Source: Nocardia crassostreae
GTDB lineage: Bacteria > Actinomycetota > Actinomycetes > Mycobacteriales > Mycobacteriaceae
Direction: 5' to 3'
Assembly: GCF_001613405.1 (NCBI RefSeq)
Contig: NZ_BDCH01000014.1
Location: forward strand, 1 to 64,000
Length of the DNA stretch: 64,000 bases
Each line of letters starts with the position of its first letter. The first letter of the stretch is position 1. A program made the position numbers and the translations under genes. A model generated the notes under the pieces. The model made no database searches. It was not told the origin of the DNA and was given only the letters and a program-made list of their open reading frames with translations. This document shows positions 11,392 through 19,884 of this stretch, piece by piece.

Positions 11392-12015
11392 ATGGCGGTA
11401 ATGCGTTGGCCGATAGCCCTGCTCACCCTCCTGGCCCTCGTCGCGGGCGGGTGCGACGCCACGCGTGAGGGCAGCCCGGCGCCTGTCCCGCCCGCGGCGG
11501 CGGATGTCCCGGGCGCGCTGCGCGGCGGGCTCGAACAGCGGGGGTTCGACGTGGTCGGGGAGGTGCCCGACCTCAGTGTGCAGCCACAGAACATCGGTTC
11601 GGGCGTGCAGGACGGACGCATGTGGACGCTGCCGGGGTTCGACTACACGCAGTTGAATGCGGCGCTGCGGATGACCGAGGTCGGCATTTTGGCGGGGGCG
11701 GAGATCGGGTGGATCCACGTGAACATCTACGAGTACGCCGGGAGCATTCCGGCGGGGGCCGATCCGTGCCACGTGCCGTGGGACCGGCCCGAATCCGGTG
11801 CGGACTGCCTGCTCGAACAGGTGGCCGGGGGCGACTCGGTGGTGGTTTTCGAGTACGCGAATCTGCGTGAGGTGTATGTCATTCTGGGCGGAACGGTGGT
11901 CGGGACCATCACTGCGGCTGGTGCGCTGGACAGTGAACCGGGTGTGGAGGCTCCGATTGTCGATCGGGGGCAGCAATGGGAGATCACCGAGGAATTGGCG
12001 GCGGTTGTGCGCTGA
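11392..12015 (+). CDS. putative lipoprotein
   Basis: A 207-residue protein with a lipoprotein signal: a short basic start, a hydrophobic core (WPIALLTLLALVAG) and a lipobox ending GGC at about residue 21. The mature part starts with a Pro/Ala-rich linker and contains a folded domain with two further cysteines (PCHVPWD and ADCLLEQ) that could form a disulfide. The start may be ATG 11392 or ATG 11401. No family is recognised. It is divergent from the unrecognised gene at 11325. Confidence 0.75.
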   Translation: MAVMRWPIALLTLLALVAGGCDATREGSPAPVPPAAADVPGALRGGLEQRGFDVVGEVPDLSVQPQNIGSGVQDGRMWTLPGFDYTQLNAALRMTEVGILAGAEIGWIHVNIYEYAGSIPAGADPCHVPWDRPESGADCLLEQVAGGDSVVVFEYANLREVYVILGGTVVGTITAAGALDSEPGVEAPIVDRGQQWEITEELAAVVR

Positions 12016-12027
12016 TGGCTTCGAGGG

Positions 12028-12501
12028 TCAGTGCCACTGCGCGTAGGAGAGCATGCCGCCCAGGCAGATTGCCCATGCGAGGGCGGCGAAGATCAGGCTG
12101 AACGCCACCGCCGCCGCGGTCGCCGCCGGGCGCGCCGGACCGGGCTCGCGGGTGGTGGCGATCAAGGTGTCGTCGATATCGAGGTAGCGCACCGCGACGG
12201 CGTCGCCTTCCACGATGGTCGACGATCCGCCCGATTCCTCGAAGCGGACGGCGCGGCCGGTGCCGGGGGTGTACTCGTAGACATGGTGGAGGGTTGTCCA
12301 CACGCGCGAATTGCCCGAGCCGCCATGAGTTTTGGTGAAGACTCGGACGCATCGCCCCGCCGCCGTGCGTCCGGTCGTCCAAACCAACCGCCGCCCTGCC
12401 TCATCCCGTCGCGACCGGATCGCCTGGGCGATCACCGAGTACGGGATGAGCAACACACCGGCCATGATGGCGCTCGGCACGATGAAGAACAGCACCGACA
12501 T
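12028..12501 (-). CDS. small membrane protein, DUF3592-like
   Basis: A 157-residue protein from ATG 12501 (an upstream in-frame ATG at 12528 is less likely because it has no ribosome site). A transmembrane helix lies at the N-terminus (SVLFFIVPSAIMAGVLLIPY) and another near the C-terminus (AFSLIFAALAWAICLGGM). Between them is a beta-rich extracytoplasmic domain containing VWTTLHHVYEYTP and VEGDAVAVRYLD, the pattern of DUF3592 proteins. Function is unknown. It converges closely on the lipoprotein gene. Confidence 0.7.
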   Translation of the reverse strand: MSVLFFIVPSAIMAGVLLIPYSVIAQAIRSRRDEAGRRLVWTTGRTAAGRCVRVFTKTHGGSGNSRVWTTLHHVYEYTPGTGRAVRFEESGGSSTIVEGDAVAVRYLDIDDTLIATTREPGPARPAATAAAVAFSLIFAALAWAICLGGMLSYAQWH

Positions 12502-12617
12502 TCCGGACCCCCTGATATTCCGCCGCATCGACGATTCGACGCGAGACTCATCGGATGTATCGGGCGGGGCGGAGCGGGCGCAACCGAAGGGGGCTGTGCC
12601 TTGGGGCGAACGCCGGA

Positions 12618-12764
12618 TCAGTAGGCGATGAAGAGGATCTCGTCGCGGGTGTAGTCGTGGCCGGGATGGTTCTCGGCGAGATGGGCTTTCGTCTTGGTCA
12701 CGAGGTCGTCCTCGTCGGTGCCGGTGATCTGTTCGCCGCAGGGGCAGTTGAGGCGGGTCTTCAT
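12618..12764 (-). CDS. DUF1059 small protein
   Basis: A 48-residue protein beginning MKTRLNCPCGEQITG and containing AHLAENHPGHDYTRDEIL. This CPCG plus HPGH arrangement is typical of DUF1059 proteins, which may bind metal through the Cys and His residues. The ATG at 12764 has an AAGG-type ribosome site. It is the first open gene downstream of the TetR gene on the same strand. Function is unknown. Confidence 0.75.
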   Translation of the reverse strand: MKTRLNCPCGEQITGTDEDDLVTKTKAHLAENHPGHDYTRDEILFIAY

Positions 12765-12823
12765 GAAAGGTGGTTCCTTGCCGGGTGGTTCGGACTGTTC
12801 GCGGTCGGAACAGCGGTCAATGG

Positions 12824-13531
12824 TTACTCCGACACAATGCCATGCCGCGCATCGGGCGGAATCTTCTGTGTCAGACCGTCGATGAGATCGGTCACCGCGC
12901 GCTCGGTGCGGTAGTCGGCGCGAATGGCGGGCCACCGGTCGAGAGTGCGGGTGACGGCCGGGAACTCGGTGAGCATGCCGGGCGCGCCGTCGGTCCAGCG
13001 CGGGCGGGGGTTGCCCGCGGCGGCCGCGGCGGCGCGTTCGTCTTCGGCACGGCGCACCATGAGTTCGCCGAGGGTGTAGCGCCAGGTGACGTTGTACATG
13101 TATCCGGCGTATTCGTCGGTCGCGCCGAGTTCATTGGCGGCGCGGATGAATTCGTCGAGGATCCACATGGCGGCCCGGCCGTAGGACTCGCCGGCCACCA
13201 GCAGGTCGATGACCCAGGGCAGGCGGTGCAGGGTCTCGATCAGGTGCACGATGATCGCGATGAGGCGCTCGCGTGGGTCGGCCGGGAGGTCGGGGCGTCG
13301 CAGTTCCTCGGCGCGGGCGCTCAGTACGGCAATGAAAAGCGCTGCCTTGGTGGGGAAGTGGTGGTAGACGGCGGCGGTGCTGACGCCCAGCTCATCGGCC
13401 AGCCCGCGCATGCTGAAGCCGTCCTGGCCGGTATCGGCGAGCAGGCGCAGCGCGGTGTCGACCACCGCCTCCCTGGTGAGGCGGACGGGTCGGCCGCGTT
13501 TGCGGGCGGGAGTGGCTGACATTGCACCCAT
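12824..13531 (-). CDS. TetR family regulator, divergent from MFS exporter
   Basis: A 235-residue TetR protein. The DNA-binding domain is at about residues 15-65 (VDTALRLLADTGQDGFSMRG, then GVSTAAVYHHFPTKAALF), followed by a C-terminal ligand domain. It is divergent from the MFS gene with only 84 bases between the starts, the usual arrangement for a repressor that controls an exporter. The intergenic region contains a TTAGG-type palindrome at 13561. Confidence 0.88.
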   Translation of the reverse strand: MGAMSATPARKRGRPVRLTREAVVDTALRLLADTGQDGFSMRGLADELGVSTAAVYHHFPTKAALFIAVLSARAEELRRPDLPADPRERLIAIIVHLIETLHRLPWVIDLLVAGESYGRAAMWILDEFIRAANELGATDEYAGYMYNVTWRYTLGELMVRRAEDERAAAAAAGNPRPRWTDGAPGMLTEFPAVTRTLDRWPAIRADYRTERAVTDLIDGLTQKIPPDARHGIVSE

Positions 13532-13560
13532 TGTCCGGATCGACCCTCTCGACAGCGGGG

Positions 13561-13579
13561 TTAGGTTGTGCTTACCTTA
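13561..13579. promoter_or_regulatory. candidate IdeR/DtxR iron box in the TetR/MFS promoter
   Basis: TTAGGTTGTGCTTACCTTA matches the 19-base IdeR/DtxR consensus TTAGGTTAGCCTAACCTAA at 14 positions, including both outer TTAGG/ACCT blocks. It is in an AT-rich promoter stretch, 37 bases before the MFS start. If real, the exporter would be repressed by iron. The TetR operator may overlap it. Confidence 0.45.
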
Positions 13580-13615
13580 ATAAAAAGACGCGTTATTTAA
13601 TTATAGGAGCACGCC

Positions 13616-15052
13616 GTGAACGACCGATTCCACCCGCACCGGAAGGCGACGCTCGCCGTCGTGTTCCTGGTGATGTTCGTTGTTTCCCTGGATCTTTCGA
13701 TAGTCAATGTGGCCCTGCCCGAGATCGACGCGGCGCTGCACTTCGGGTCCGCGGGGCTGAGCTGGGTGATCAATGCCTTCATGCTGCCCTTCGCCGGGCT
13801 CATGCTGCTGGGCGGCCGCCTCGCCGATCTCGTCGGCCGCCGCACCCTGCTGCTGGCGGGGCTCACCGTCTTCGCTCTGTCCAGCGCCGCGGGCGGCGCG
13901 GCCCGGGAGGGCTGGGAACTGCTGGCGGGTCGCGCCGGTCAGGGCGTGGCGGCGGTGCTCGCGCCGATGTCGCTGGCGCTGGCCACCGCCGAATTCCCGG
14001 AGGGCCCGAGCCGCGCCAAGGCCATGGCGGTCTGGGGCGGCGCGGGCGCGGCCGGGGGCGCGGTCGGCGTGGTGCTCAGCGGTCTGCTCACCGACCATCT
14101 CGGCTGGCGCTGGGTCATGGGGGTGAACCTGGTGTTCGTGGCCGCCGCCGTGGTCGCGGTGCTGCGCGGGGTGGACGGTGCGGGCCCGGCGCGGCCCGCC
14201 CGCATCGATATGGCGGGCGCCGCGCTGGTGACCTTCGGAGTGAGCGCGCTGGTGCTGGGCGTCATCGCCACCGATACGCACCCGTGGGGTTCGGCGGCGG
14301 TGCTGAGCTGGTTCGCCGCCGGTGCGGTGGCGCTGGCGCTGTTCGTCGTGGTGGAGGCGCGGGTGCCCGAACCGCTGGTGCCGCTGGACATGCTGCGCCG
14401 CCGCTCCCTGATCGGCGCGACGGTCTTCGGATTCCTGCTGGTGAGCGGACAATTGGCGAGCTTCTACTTCGTGGCGCAGTTCCTGCAGCGCGTACTGGGC
14501 TACAGCCCCACCGGTACAGGCCTGGCCTTCCTGCCCTTCTGCGTGGGCGTGGTGGCCGGGCTGCGCATCGCCATGGCGCTCACCCCGCGATTCGGGACCC
14601 GGCCGGTACTGCTGGCGGGTGGCCTGGCCGGAGCCGCGGGCCTGCTGTGGTTCGGGCAGTCCGATCCGGCCACCACCTTCCTGAACGGCATCCTCGGCCC
14701 GTCCATCGTGGCCAGCGTCGGCATCGGCGCGGCCATGGTCGCCATGGGTATGGCCGCGGTGGCCGGGGTGGCGCCCGAACAATCCGGCCTGGCTTCCGGA
14801 ATCCTCAACAGCGCACGGCAATTGGGCGGCAGTCTCGGGCTCGCGGTGCTGGTCACGGTGGCCACGAAGGAGATCGGCGCCGCCACCGACGCCGCGGCGC
14901 TCGCCCGCGGCTACGGTGTCGCACTGAGCTGGGGCGCGGTCCTGCTGGCGGTGGGCGCGGTGCTGGCGGCGGTGATTCTGCCGCGCCGTGTCGGTGAACA
15001 ATCCGCGAACGCGACGGAAACCGCCGTATCCGAAGGGGATCGGATGGGGTGA
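13616..15052 (+). CDS. MFS multidrug-type exporter (DHA2-like)
   Basis: A 478-residue major facilitator protein with many transmembrane helices. The first helix carries the DHA2-type pattern FVVSLDLSIVNVALPEI, and the loop between helices 2 and 3 has the MFS motif GGRLADLVGRR. Such proteins export drugs or small metabolites with protons. GTG 13616 follows AGGAGCACGCC. A TetR gene lies divergently upstream and a possible iron box sits between them, so the substrate might be a siderophore or a toxic compound. A hairpin follows the stop. Confidence 0.9.
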   Translation: MNDRFHPHRKATLAVVFLVMFVVSLDLSIVNVALPEIDAALHFGSAGLSWVINAFMLPFAGLMLLGGRLADLVGRRTLLLAGLTVFALSSAAGGAAREGWELLAGRAGQGVAAVLAPMSLALATAEFPEGPSRAKAMAVWGGAGAAGGAVGVVLSGLLTDHLGWRWVMGVNLVFVAAAVVAVLRGVDGAGPARPARIDMAGAALVTFGVSALVLGVIATDTHPWGSAAVLSWFAAGAVALALFVVVEARVPEPLVPLDMLRRRSLIGATVFGFLLVSGQLASFYFVAQFLQRVLGYSPTGTGLAFLPFCVGVVAGLRIAMALTPRFGTRPVLLAGGLAGAAGLLWFGQSDPATTFLNGILGPSIVASVGIGAAMVAMGMAAVAGVAPEQSGLASGILNSARQLGGSLGLAVLVTVATKEIGAATDAAALARGYGVALSWGAVLLAVGAVLAAVILPRRVGEQSANATETAVSEGDRMG

Positions 15053-15059
15053 ACGCAGG

Positions 15060-15081
15060 AAGTTCTGCGCGGCAGGAACTT
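15060..15081. terminator. hairpin after the MFS gene
   Basis: AAGTTC (15060-15065) pairs with GAACTT (15076-15081), and the stem continues inward with TGC/GCA around a short loop with one bulge. It starts 8 bases past the MFS stop codon, where a terminator is expected. There is no T-tract. Confidence 0.45.
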
Positions 15082-15176
15082 ACCGCGGATCGTCAGGTGT
15101 GGGATCCTCGATCTGCCAGCTGCGCTGCGTGATACGCGGACCAGGAATCGGCGTGTGATCGGTGCGAGGAGGAACG

Positions 15177-15647
15177 ATGACCGCGGGTGGGTACGAGCAG
15201 AGTGTGGGGCGGGGTGTGGGAGTGATCCCGGCGGGGATCGGGGGCCGGGCGGTGGCCCGGTTCATCGACTGGATCATTGCCGGGATCATCGGCTGGATCC
15301 TGTTCTGGGTGCTGGATCGGGTGACGGACCTACCGGGCTGGATCTCGATCCTGCCCGGCGCCGGATTCGGATTCCTCTACTTCGTGCTGTTCGAGGTGGC
15401 GACCGGTTCGACACCGGGCAAGAAGATGCTGGGCCTCCATGTCAATGGCGCCGGGGGCGCGGCCAAGCCGAATGTGAAGGAGTCGGCCCTGCGGAATGCC
15501 TACATGTTGCTCAACCTGATTCCGTGGATCGGCGGAATCCTCTGGTTCTTCGCGGCCATCGGCATTGCGGTGACGGTGAGCGCGAGTTCGACCAAGCAGG
15601 GCTGGCACGACAACATCGCGGGCGGGACGCAGGTCGTCAAGGCGTGA
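15177..15647 (+). CDS. RDD family membrane protein
   Basis: A 156-residue RDD-domain protein. The signature is in RAVARFIDWIIAGIIGWIL, followed by STPGKKMLGLHV and a C-terminal QGWHDNIAGGTQVV. Three transmembrane segments are predicted by eye (about residues 33-52, 62-80 and 110-135). ATG 15177 follows GGAGGAACG. RDD proteins are poorly characterised; some are ion transporters. It converges on the Roadblock gene with a 12-base gap. Confidence 0.85.
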   Translation: MTAGGYEQSVGRGVGVIPAGIGGRAVARFIDWIIAGIIGWILFWVLDRVTDLPGWISILPGAGFGFLYFVLFEVATGSTPGKKMLGLHVNGAGGAAKPNVKESALRNAYMLLNLIPWIGGILWFFAAIGIAVTVSASSTKQGWHDNIAGGTQVVKA

Positions 15648-15659
15648 TGCGGGACCCGT

Positions 15660-16031
15660 TCAGACCTCGAGCTCTTCCTCGATGTCCTTGAGGCGGTGCC
15701 GGGCCAGGGCCAGATTGCCGCGGGCGCGATCGAGGGCGAGGTAGAGGAACAACCCTCTGGCTCGGCGCCCGCGTGTCGGCCGGATCAGATGGTATTGCCC
15801 GCCGAGGGTGACGAGCACGTCCTCGATGTCCTCGTTGAGCCCGAGTTGTTCGATGGTGCGCAGTTTGGCGCGAATGAGTTCGGTATTGCCCGCCGCGGCG
15901 ACTTCGACATCCAGGTTCTTCGAGCCGCCGAGTACTCCCAGCGGCATCCCGCTGCCGTAGTCGACGACGGCCGCACCGATCGCGCCGTCCAGCAACATCA
16001 TGTCCTTCAGGGTGACTTCCATGTCCGCCAT
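15660..16031 (-). CDS. Roadblock/LC7 domain protein
   Basis: A 123-residue single-domain Roadblock/LC7 protein (LDGAIGAAVVDYGSGMPLGV, then VLVTLGGQYHLIRP). In actinobacteria such proteins often act with small Ras-like GTPases or sensor kinases as GAP-like or scaffold partners. No GTPase gene lies nearby. The 252 bases upstream (16032-16283) hold its promoter, including an AT-rich stretch near 16125-16165, and no gene. Confidence 0.8.
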   Translation of the reverse strand: MADMEVTLKDMMLLDGAIGAAVVDYGSGMPLGVLGGSKNLDVEVAAAGNTELIRAKLRTIEQLGLNEDIEDVLVTLGGQYHLIRPTRGRRARGLFLYLALDRARGNLALARHRLKDIEEELEV

Positions 16032-16283
16032 GGTTTTTCGATTCCTCTCTCGCTCGCGTCCGGTGCGGAGCGGTGGCGCGGCGAGACGCTACGCAGCAAG
16101 CGGATGCCGCGTTCTGAAATCGCTGAAAAATCCATAAGGTACGCAATTTACGAATTATGCAATCAGGATCGACTCCGTGCAGGTCACCGCCTCGGTTACC
16201 TTGTGGCCGTGGTGCATCCGGACCTGTGAAGCCCCCTGAATGCCGTGTCCGGTTTGTCCGGCCAGTGATACGCGTGGCGGTGC

Positions 16284-17372
16284 CTACCGTTTGAAGCGTC
16301 CCGCGCAAGCGCGCAGCGGTAGGTCTGCGCTGGTGATTACGCCGGGTGGCGCGGCTGACACCGCGGGTATGGCATTGAGGGCGGGCAGGCCGGTCACCGT
16401 CATGCCGATCGAGGCGAAGGACGCGGGGTCGGAGAAGTCGGTGCCGGGTCTGGGCAGGATGCGGTGTTTGCTGGAGATGCAGGGATCGCCTTGGATTGTG
16501 GTGATGTAGCAGCCTTGGACGTCCCAGTGTGGGTCGGTGTCGGGGGTCATCTGCCATTCGACGTGGACTTCGACCTTGGGGACGCCATCGACGATGCCTT
16601 GGTATTTCAGGTAGTTCGCGCCCAGTGAGCCCGTGGGCAGCTTGTACCAGCCGAGGTCGATGTCCTTGGTGCACGCGCCGAGTTCGTAGGAGAAGGCGAC
16701 GTCGTCGAGTCGCAGGTCGAAGCAGTCGGCCATCAGGTGGACGCCGTCGGCGAAGATTCGGGTTCCCTTCTCCAGCATGGCCGGAAGGGCCGGGTCGTCG
16801 ACGAGGCGGCCGTAGCCGACCATCTCCCAGGAGCCGACCGAGTGGTGACAGGAGACGTCGACGGATTCGAGGACGGTGACGTTCTCCAGGTCGGCGACGT
16901 CGCAGGATTGGACGATGCCGAGGATCTGCATGAGGCCGGGGTTCATTCCGGTGCCGTAGAAGGTGGATCCGCCTCGGCGGCACGCCTCTTCGAGGATCTC
17001 GGTGGTGAGTCGGCCGGAGGGGTGGGGGTGGTTCTGGTCGCGGTGGTGGCCGGTGATCCAATCGGCCGTGGTCACGATGTCGATACCGGCCTCGAGGACG
17101 CGGACGTAGAGATCCTCGTCCGGGAATACGCCGTGGAAGGTCACGACATCCGGAGCGGCGGCGAGGATGTCGTCGATGGAGCCGGTGGCCGTGACACCGA
17201 TGGGGGACAGGCCCGCTATCTCCCCGGCGTCTCGGCCGATCTTCTCCGGTGTGTAGCAGTGCAATCCGATGAGATCCAGATCGGGGTGGCTGCCGATGCG
17301 TTTGATCATCTCGGTGCCGACATTGCCTGTGGCGACCTGGAATACGCGGAGAGGAGTGCGAGTCGTGCTCAT
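16284..17372 (-). CDS. NAD(P)-dependent dehydrogenase, diaminopentanoate-dehydrogenase-like
   Basis: A 362-residue protein resembling the DapB-like / 2,4-diaminopentanoate dehydrogenase family. A Rossmann nucleotide-binding motif is at the N-terminus (FQVATGNVGTEMIKRI). The central region has STFYGTGMNPGLMQIL, seen in this family. Its start overlaps the stop of the Rieske oxygenase by four bases (ATGA type), so the two are co-translated. Members beside oxygenases often serve in catabolism of hydrophobic carboxylates, but the substrate is unknown. Confidence 0.75.
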   Translation of the reverse strand: MSTTRTPLRVFQVATGNVGTEMIKRIGSHPDLDLIGLHCYTPEKIGRDAGEIAGLSPIGVTATGSIDDILAAAPDVVTFHGVFPDEDLYVRVLEAGIDIVTTADWITGHHRDQNHPHPSGRLTTEILEEACRRGGSTFYGTGMNPGLMQILGIVQSCDVADLENVTVLESVDVSCHHSVGSWEMVGYGRLVDDPALPAMLEKGTRIFADGVHLMADCFDLRLDDVAFSYELGACTKDIDLGWYKLPTGSLGANYLKYQGIVDGVPKVEVHVEWQMTPDTDPHWDVQGCYITTIQGDPCISSKHRILPRPGTDFSDPASFASIGMTVTGLPALNAIPAVSAAPPGVITSADLPLRACAGRFKR

Positions 17373-18364
17373 GGCGTGGTCTTTCCGGAGTCTGGATAGA
17401 ACTGGGTCGCCCAGGCACGCAGGGCCTTGAAGCCCGCGTATTCGGCGCGGGCCAGGGCTGGCGGATCGGAATAGCGCTGGTGGGACCAGATATGGATGTC
17501 GGCCTGGAACTGGTCGATGACCGCCTGGGCGAATTGCTGTGCGCTGCGGGAGGTCCGGGTGCGATCGCGCCCGGGCGGGCAGCCGATCCAGACGCTGAAG
17601 CGCACATCGCAGGTGCCGTCGTCGACCGGCGTGACCGCGGCGACGGTGCGATTGTCGATCATGCCCCAGCTCTTGGTCACGGCCACGCCGAGTCCGGCAT
17701 TGACGGCTTCGACGCCACTGTGCACGTCCTCGGCGGACACGCCCGCCTCGGCGTCGAAGGTGACCGTGAAATCCACATGGGACACCGGCCCGTCGAACTC
17801 CTGCCGGGTGAACGTCGGCACGAACGGCACCTTGTGCACGAACTTGAAGTGGGCGAAGTCGACGCCGTTCTCCAGGACGTACTGCGGATGCAACTCCAGG
17901 CGTTCCCGGAAAAGCGTTGCGGCGGGGTAGTAGTCGGCGGCGGTCCGCCCGTCACCGAATCCGGTGAAGGCGTCGGGCACATCGAAGTAGGGTTCGCGCC
18001 CCGCGGCATCGTGCCAGATATAGACCGATTCGTTCCGCTCGACCACCGGATGACTGCGTATGCGCCGCACCGGATTCGGTCGATCCTCGTAGGGAATTCG
18101 CCTGTTGCGGTCGTCGCGATCCCACTCCCACCCGTGGAACGGGCACACGATGCGCTCACCTTCGACATGCCCGCCGAACCCCAGGTGCGCGCCGAGATGC
18201 TCGCAATAGGCGTCCATGACGCTCACCGCCCCCGCCGCCGACCGCCAGGCGATCATCTCGTGCCCGAAGTACTTCATCCGATGCACCGCGCCGACGGGAA
18301 CCTCCGCCGCCCAGGCCACCTGGAACCATCCGGTCGGGACCATGGACAGCGGTGGTTTCGCCAT
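17369..18364 (-). CDS. Rieske non-heme iron oxygenase, KshA-like
   Basis: A 331-residue oxygenase. The Rieske [2Fe-2S] ligands are in CEHLGAHLG and CPFHGWEWD (about residues 53-75). The mononuclear iron site is suggested by ENGVDFAHFKFVHKVPF. This pattern resembles the oxygenase component of 3-ketosteroid 9-alpha-hydroxylase and related steroid or terpenoid oxygenases. No ferredoxin reductase gene is adjacent. It heads an operon with the dehydrogenase and is divergent from a TetR gene, with a palindrome between them at 18375. The steroid assignment is tentative. Confidence 0.8.
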   Translation of the reverse strand: MAKPPLSMVPTGWFQVAWAAEVPVGAVHRMKYFGHEMIAWRSAAGAVSVMDAYCEHLGAHLGFGGHVEGERIVCPFHGWEWDRDDRNRRIPYEDRPNPVRRIRSHPVVERNESVYIWHDAAGREPYFDVPDAFTGFGDGRTAADYYPAATLFRERLELHPQYVLENGVDFAHFKFVHKVPFVPTFTRQEFDGPVSHVDFTVTFDAEAGVSAEDVHSGVEAVNAGLGVAVTKSWGMIDNRTVAAVTPVDDGTCDVRFSVWIGCPPGRDRTRTSRSAQQFAQAVIDQFQADIHIWSHQRYSDPPALARAEYAGFKALRAWATQFYPDSGKTTP

Positions 18365-18374
18365 CCCAGAATGG

Positions 18375-18386
18375 TAGAGGGTTCTA
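18375..18386. promoter_or_regulatory. candidate TetR operator between the Rieske and TetR genes
   Basis: The 12-base TAGAGGGTTCTA has outer arms TAGA/TCTA and lies 10 bases before the Rieske oxygenase start and about 65 bases before the TetR start. Many TetR proteins of this order bind TAGAAC-type palindromes. The inner bases are not symmetrical, so the match is partial. Confidence 0.4.
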
Positions 18387-18451
18387 TGAAACCTGGGAAG
18401 GGCTGTAGCCATTGCCATCTCGCACCGTTCCCGCCCACTAGGATGCGGTGG

Positions 18452-19084
18452 ATGAGCGAGGCAGACGGCAATGGCAGGCGCCCCAACCGCCGCGGCAACG
18501 CCACCCGCGAGAGCATGCTCGACGCCGCCCTGAAAGCACTCGCCACCGGCGACCGCACCGCGGTGTCGGCCAACCGCATAGCCAAGGAGATCGGCGCCAC
18601 GTGGGGCGCGGTGAAATACCAGTTCGGCGATATCGACGGCCTCTGGGCGGCCGTCCTGCACCGCACCGCCGAACGCCGCGGCGACCTCCCCGTCTCAGCG
18701 CTGAACCCCGCCGCCCCCCTCCGCGACCGCGTGGCCGCCACCATCGAAATCCTCTATCACGGCCTGACTTCCAGCGATTCCCGCGCCATCGAAACCCTCC
18801 GCGCCGCCCTCCCGCACGACCGCGCCGCCCTCGAATCCCACTACCCCCGCACCGCCGCTGAACTCTCCTCCTGGAAAGACACCTGGTCCCGAGCCTGTGA
18901 ACGCGCCTTCGCCGACCTCGACGTGGACCCCGCCCGCGTCCGCGAAGTCGCCGTCTTCCTCCCCGGCTCCATGCGCGGCATCACCTCCGAAAAACAACTC
19001 GGCACCTACTCCGACCTGGACGCGGCCCGCCGCGGCCTCACCAACGCCATCGTCGCCTACCTCGGGGGCTCCCGCCCCTCCTGA
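18452..19084 (+). CDS. TetR family regulator
   Basis: A 210-residue TetR protein (start ATG 18452, or 18443). The DNA-binding region is RESMLDAALKALATGDRT then ANRIAKEIGATWGAVKYQFG. The recognition helix ends in KYQFGD rather than the usual YYHF or YRHF, a variation also seen in other TetR subfamilies. It is divergent from the Rieske/dehydrogenase operon and probably controls it. Confidence 0.85.
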   Translation: MSEADGNGRRPNRRGNATRESMLDAALKALATGDRTAVSANRIAKEIGATWGAVKYQFGDIDGLWAAVLHRTAERRGDLPVSALNPAAPLRDRVAATIEILYHGLTSSDSRAIETLRAALPHDRAALESHYPRTAAELSSWKDTWSRACERAFADLDVDPARVREVAVFLPGSMRGITSEKQLGTYSDLDAARRGLTNAIVAYLGGSRPS

Positions 19085-19120
19085 GGTACCCGCCCTCTTG
19101 AAGCCGGGGTGGTCCGCCAC

Positions 19121-19172
19121 GCCGAATTCCTGCCAAGAAGTGAGCGCGGCGGACCCAGCGAACCCGGAGGCA
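19121..19172 (+). repeat. leader element, copy 1
   Basis: Begins GCCGAATTCCTGCC, continues AAGAAGTG, a G-rich part, CCCAGCGAACCC and ends GGAGGCATAG. About 80 percent of positions match copy 2 at 19481. The start GCCGAAT..CC, the GGACCCA core and the end CCGGAGGCA recall parts of the ydaO (c-di-AMP) riboswitch, but the element is only about 55 bases and lacks the middle helices, so that identity is not claimed. Confidence 0.5.
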
Positions 19173-19480
19173 TAGGTCTCGCGGATTCGGAGGCCTGTCG
19201 TGGGTGGATGGAATTCTACTACAAGAAGGTGATGCACATCATAGTGCCCTGAGATCTGTTTTGCTGTAGCCGGATTGATGGTGGCGTGATTTGTCTGCTT
19301 TCGCGTTTTGTCGAAGGTCGACTTTGTCTTCTATGGTTATTTTGTGTGAATTCATCTGGGATCTTTTGCCAGGTCAACGGTAATAAAGCAACTCGACGCG
19401 CCGCAACGTATCGGATTGATTTCCGTATGGGAATCCGTCATTATCTACCGCAAAAGTCACGGACTGATAAATCAGCCGAG

Positions 19481-19535
19481 CCCGAATTCCTGCCGAAGAA
19501 GTGGGGCGAGGCAACCAGCGAACCCCGGAGAATAG
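19481..19535 (+). repeat. leader element, copy 2, abutting the start codon
   Basis: Contains CCCGAATTCCTGCC, GAAGAAGTGGGG, CAACCAGCGAACCCC and GGAGAATAG, aligned with copy 1 at 19121. The GGAG near its end is the natural ribosome site for GTG 19537, and GGGG/CCCC within the element could pair, so folding of the element could expose or hide this site. This is inference from sequence only. Confidence 0.5.
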
Positions 19536-19536
19536 C

Positions 19537-19884
19537 GTGAAAACTCATGCCGATTCGCCGCGGCCGGGAAATAGTGGTCAATTGACCATTGGCTCCGGGC
19601 TCAAGGCGTTGACCTTGTATGGCCCGATGGGCGTCCTCGTTGTCACAGTGCTGTGGGAGACCTATGTCAGATTTCCGGCATTCGATGACCTGATCGGCGA
19701 TGCGCAGGGGCCGCTGGCGATAGCCGTCGGCGCGCGCCTGATGTGTCAGCCCGCATGCTCGGCGCTGCTACGTGGCGGGGACCGCCTGTATCGGCTGTTC
19801 GAGAAACGGAACCGGGCACTTCCCGGCGAGGACGACGGTCAGCCGAAGGGGGATGAGGCCAATGACCCCGTACCTCTTCCCTGA
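19537..19884 (+). CDS. small putative membrane protein paired with an ECF sigma factor
   Basis: A 115-residue protein of unknown family. A hydrophobic segment (LYGPMGVLVVTVLWETYV, about residues 28-45) and a second moderately hydrophobic stretch (GPLAIAVGARLMC) suggest membrane association. The tail is acidic and Pro-rich. GTG 19537 is preceded by GGAG in leader copy 2. Its 3' end overlaps the sigma-factor start by 23 bases, so the two are translationally coupled. This place is typical of a sigma-factor partner, but it has no recognisable anti-sigma domain. Confidence 0.65.
   Translation: MKTHADSPRPGNSGQLTIGSGLKALTLYGPMGVLVVTVLWETYVRFPAFDDLIGDAQGPLAIAVGARLMCQPACSALLRGGDRLYRLFEKRNRALPGEDDGQPKGDEANDPVPLP

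Larger units (their letters stand above)
19085..19536 (+). other. long AT-richer leader region with a duplicated RNA-like element
   Basis: This 452-base stretch has no convincing gene. Its GC content is visibly lower than its surroundings between about 19180 and 19480. It carries two similar ~55-base elements, one at each end (19121-19172 and 19481-19535); the second abuts the start codon of the next gene. A 14-codon mini-frame (19208-19252) follows the first copy. An 84-codon open frame at 19286-19540 runs through the second copy but lacks a ribosome site and a protein-like composition. A regulatory leader is the best reading. Confidence 0.6.

Noticed and set aside
19121..19535. Identification of the duplicated element as a ydaO (c-di-AMP) riboswitch
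   Set aside because: A few sequence blocks agree, but each copy is about half the needed length and the GGGTGAATC-type core is absent. Kept as an unnamed element.
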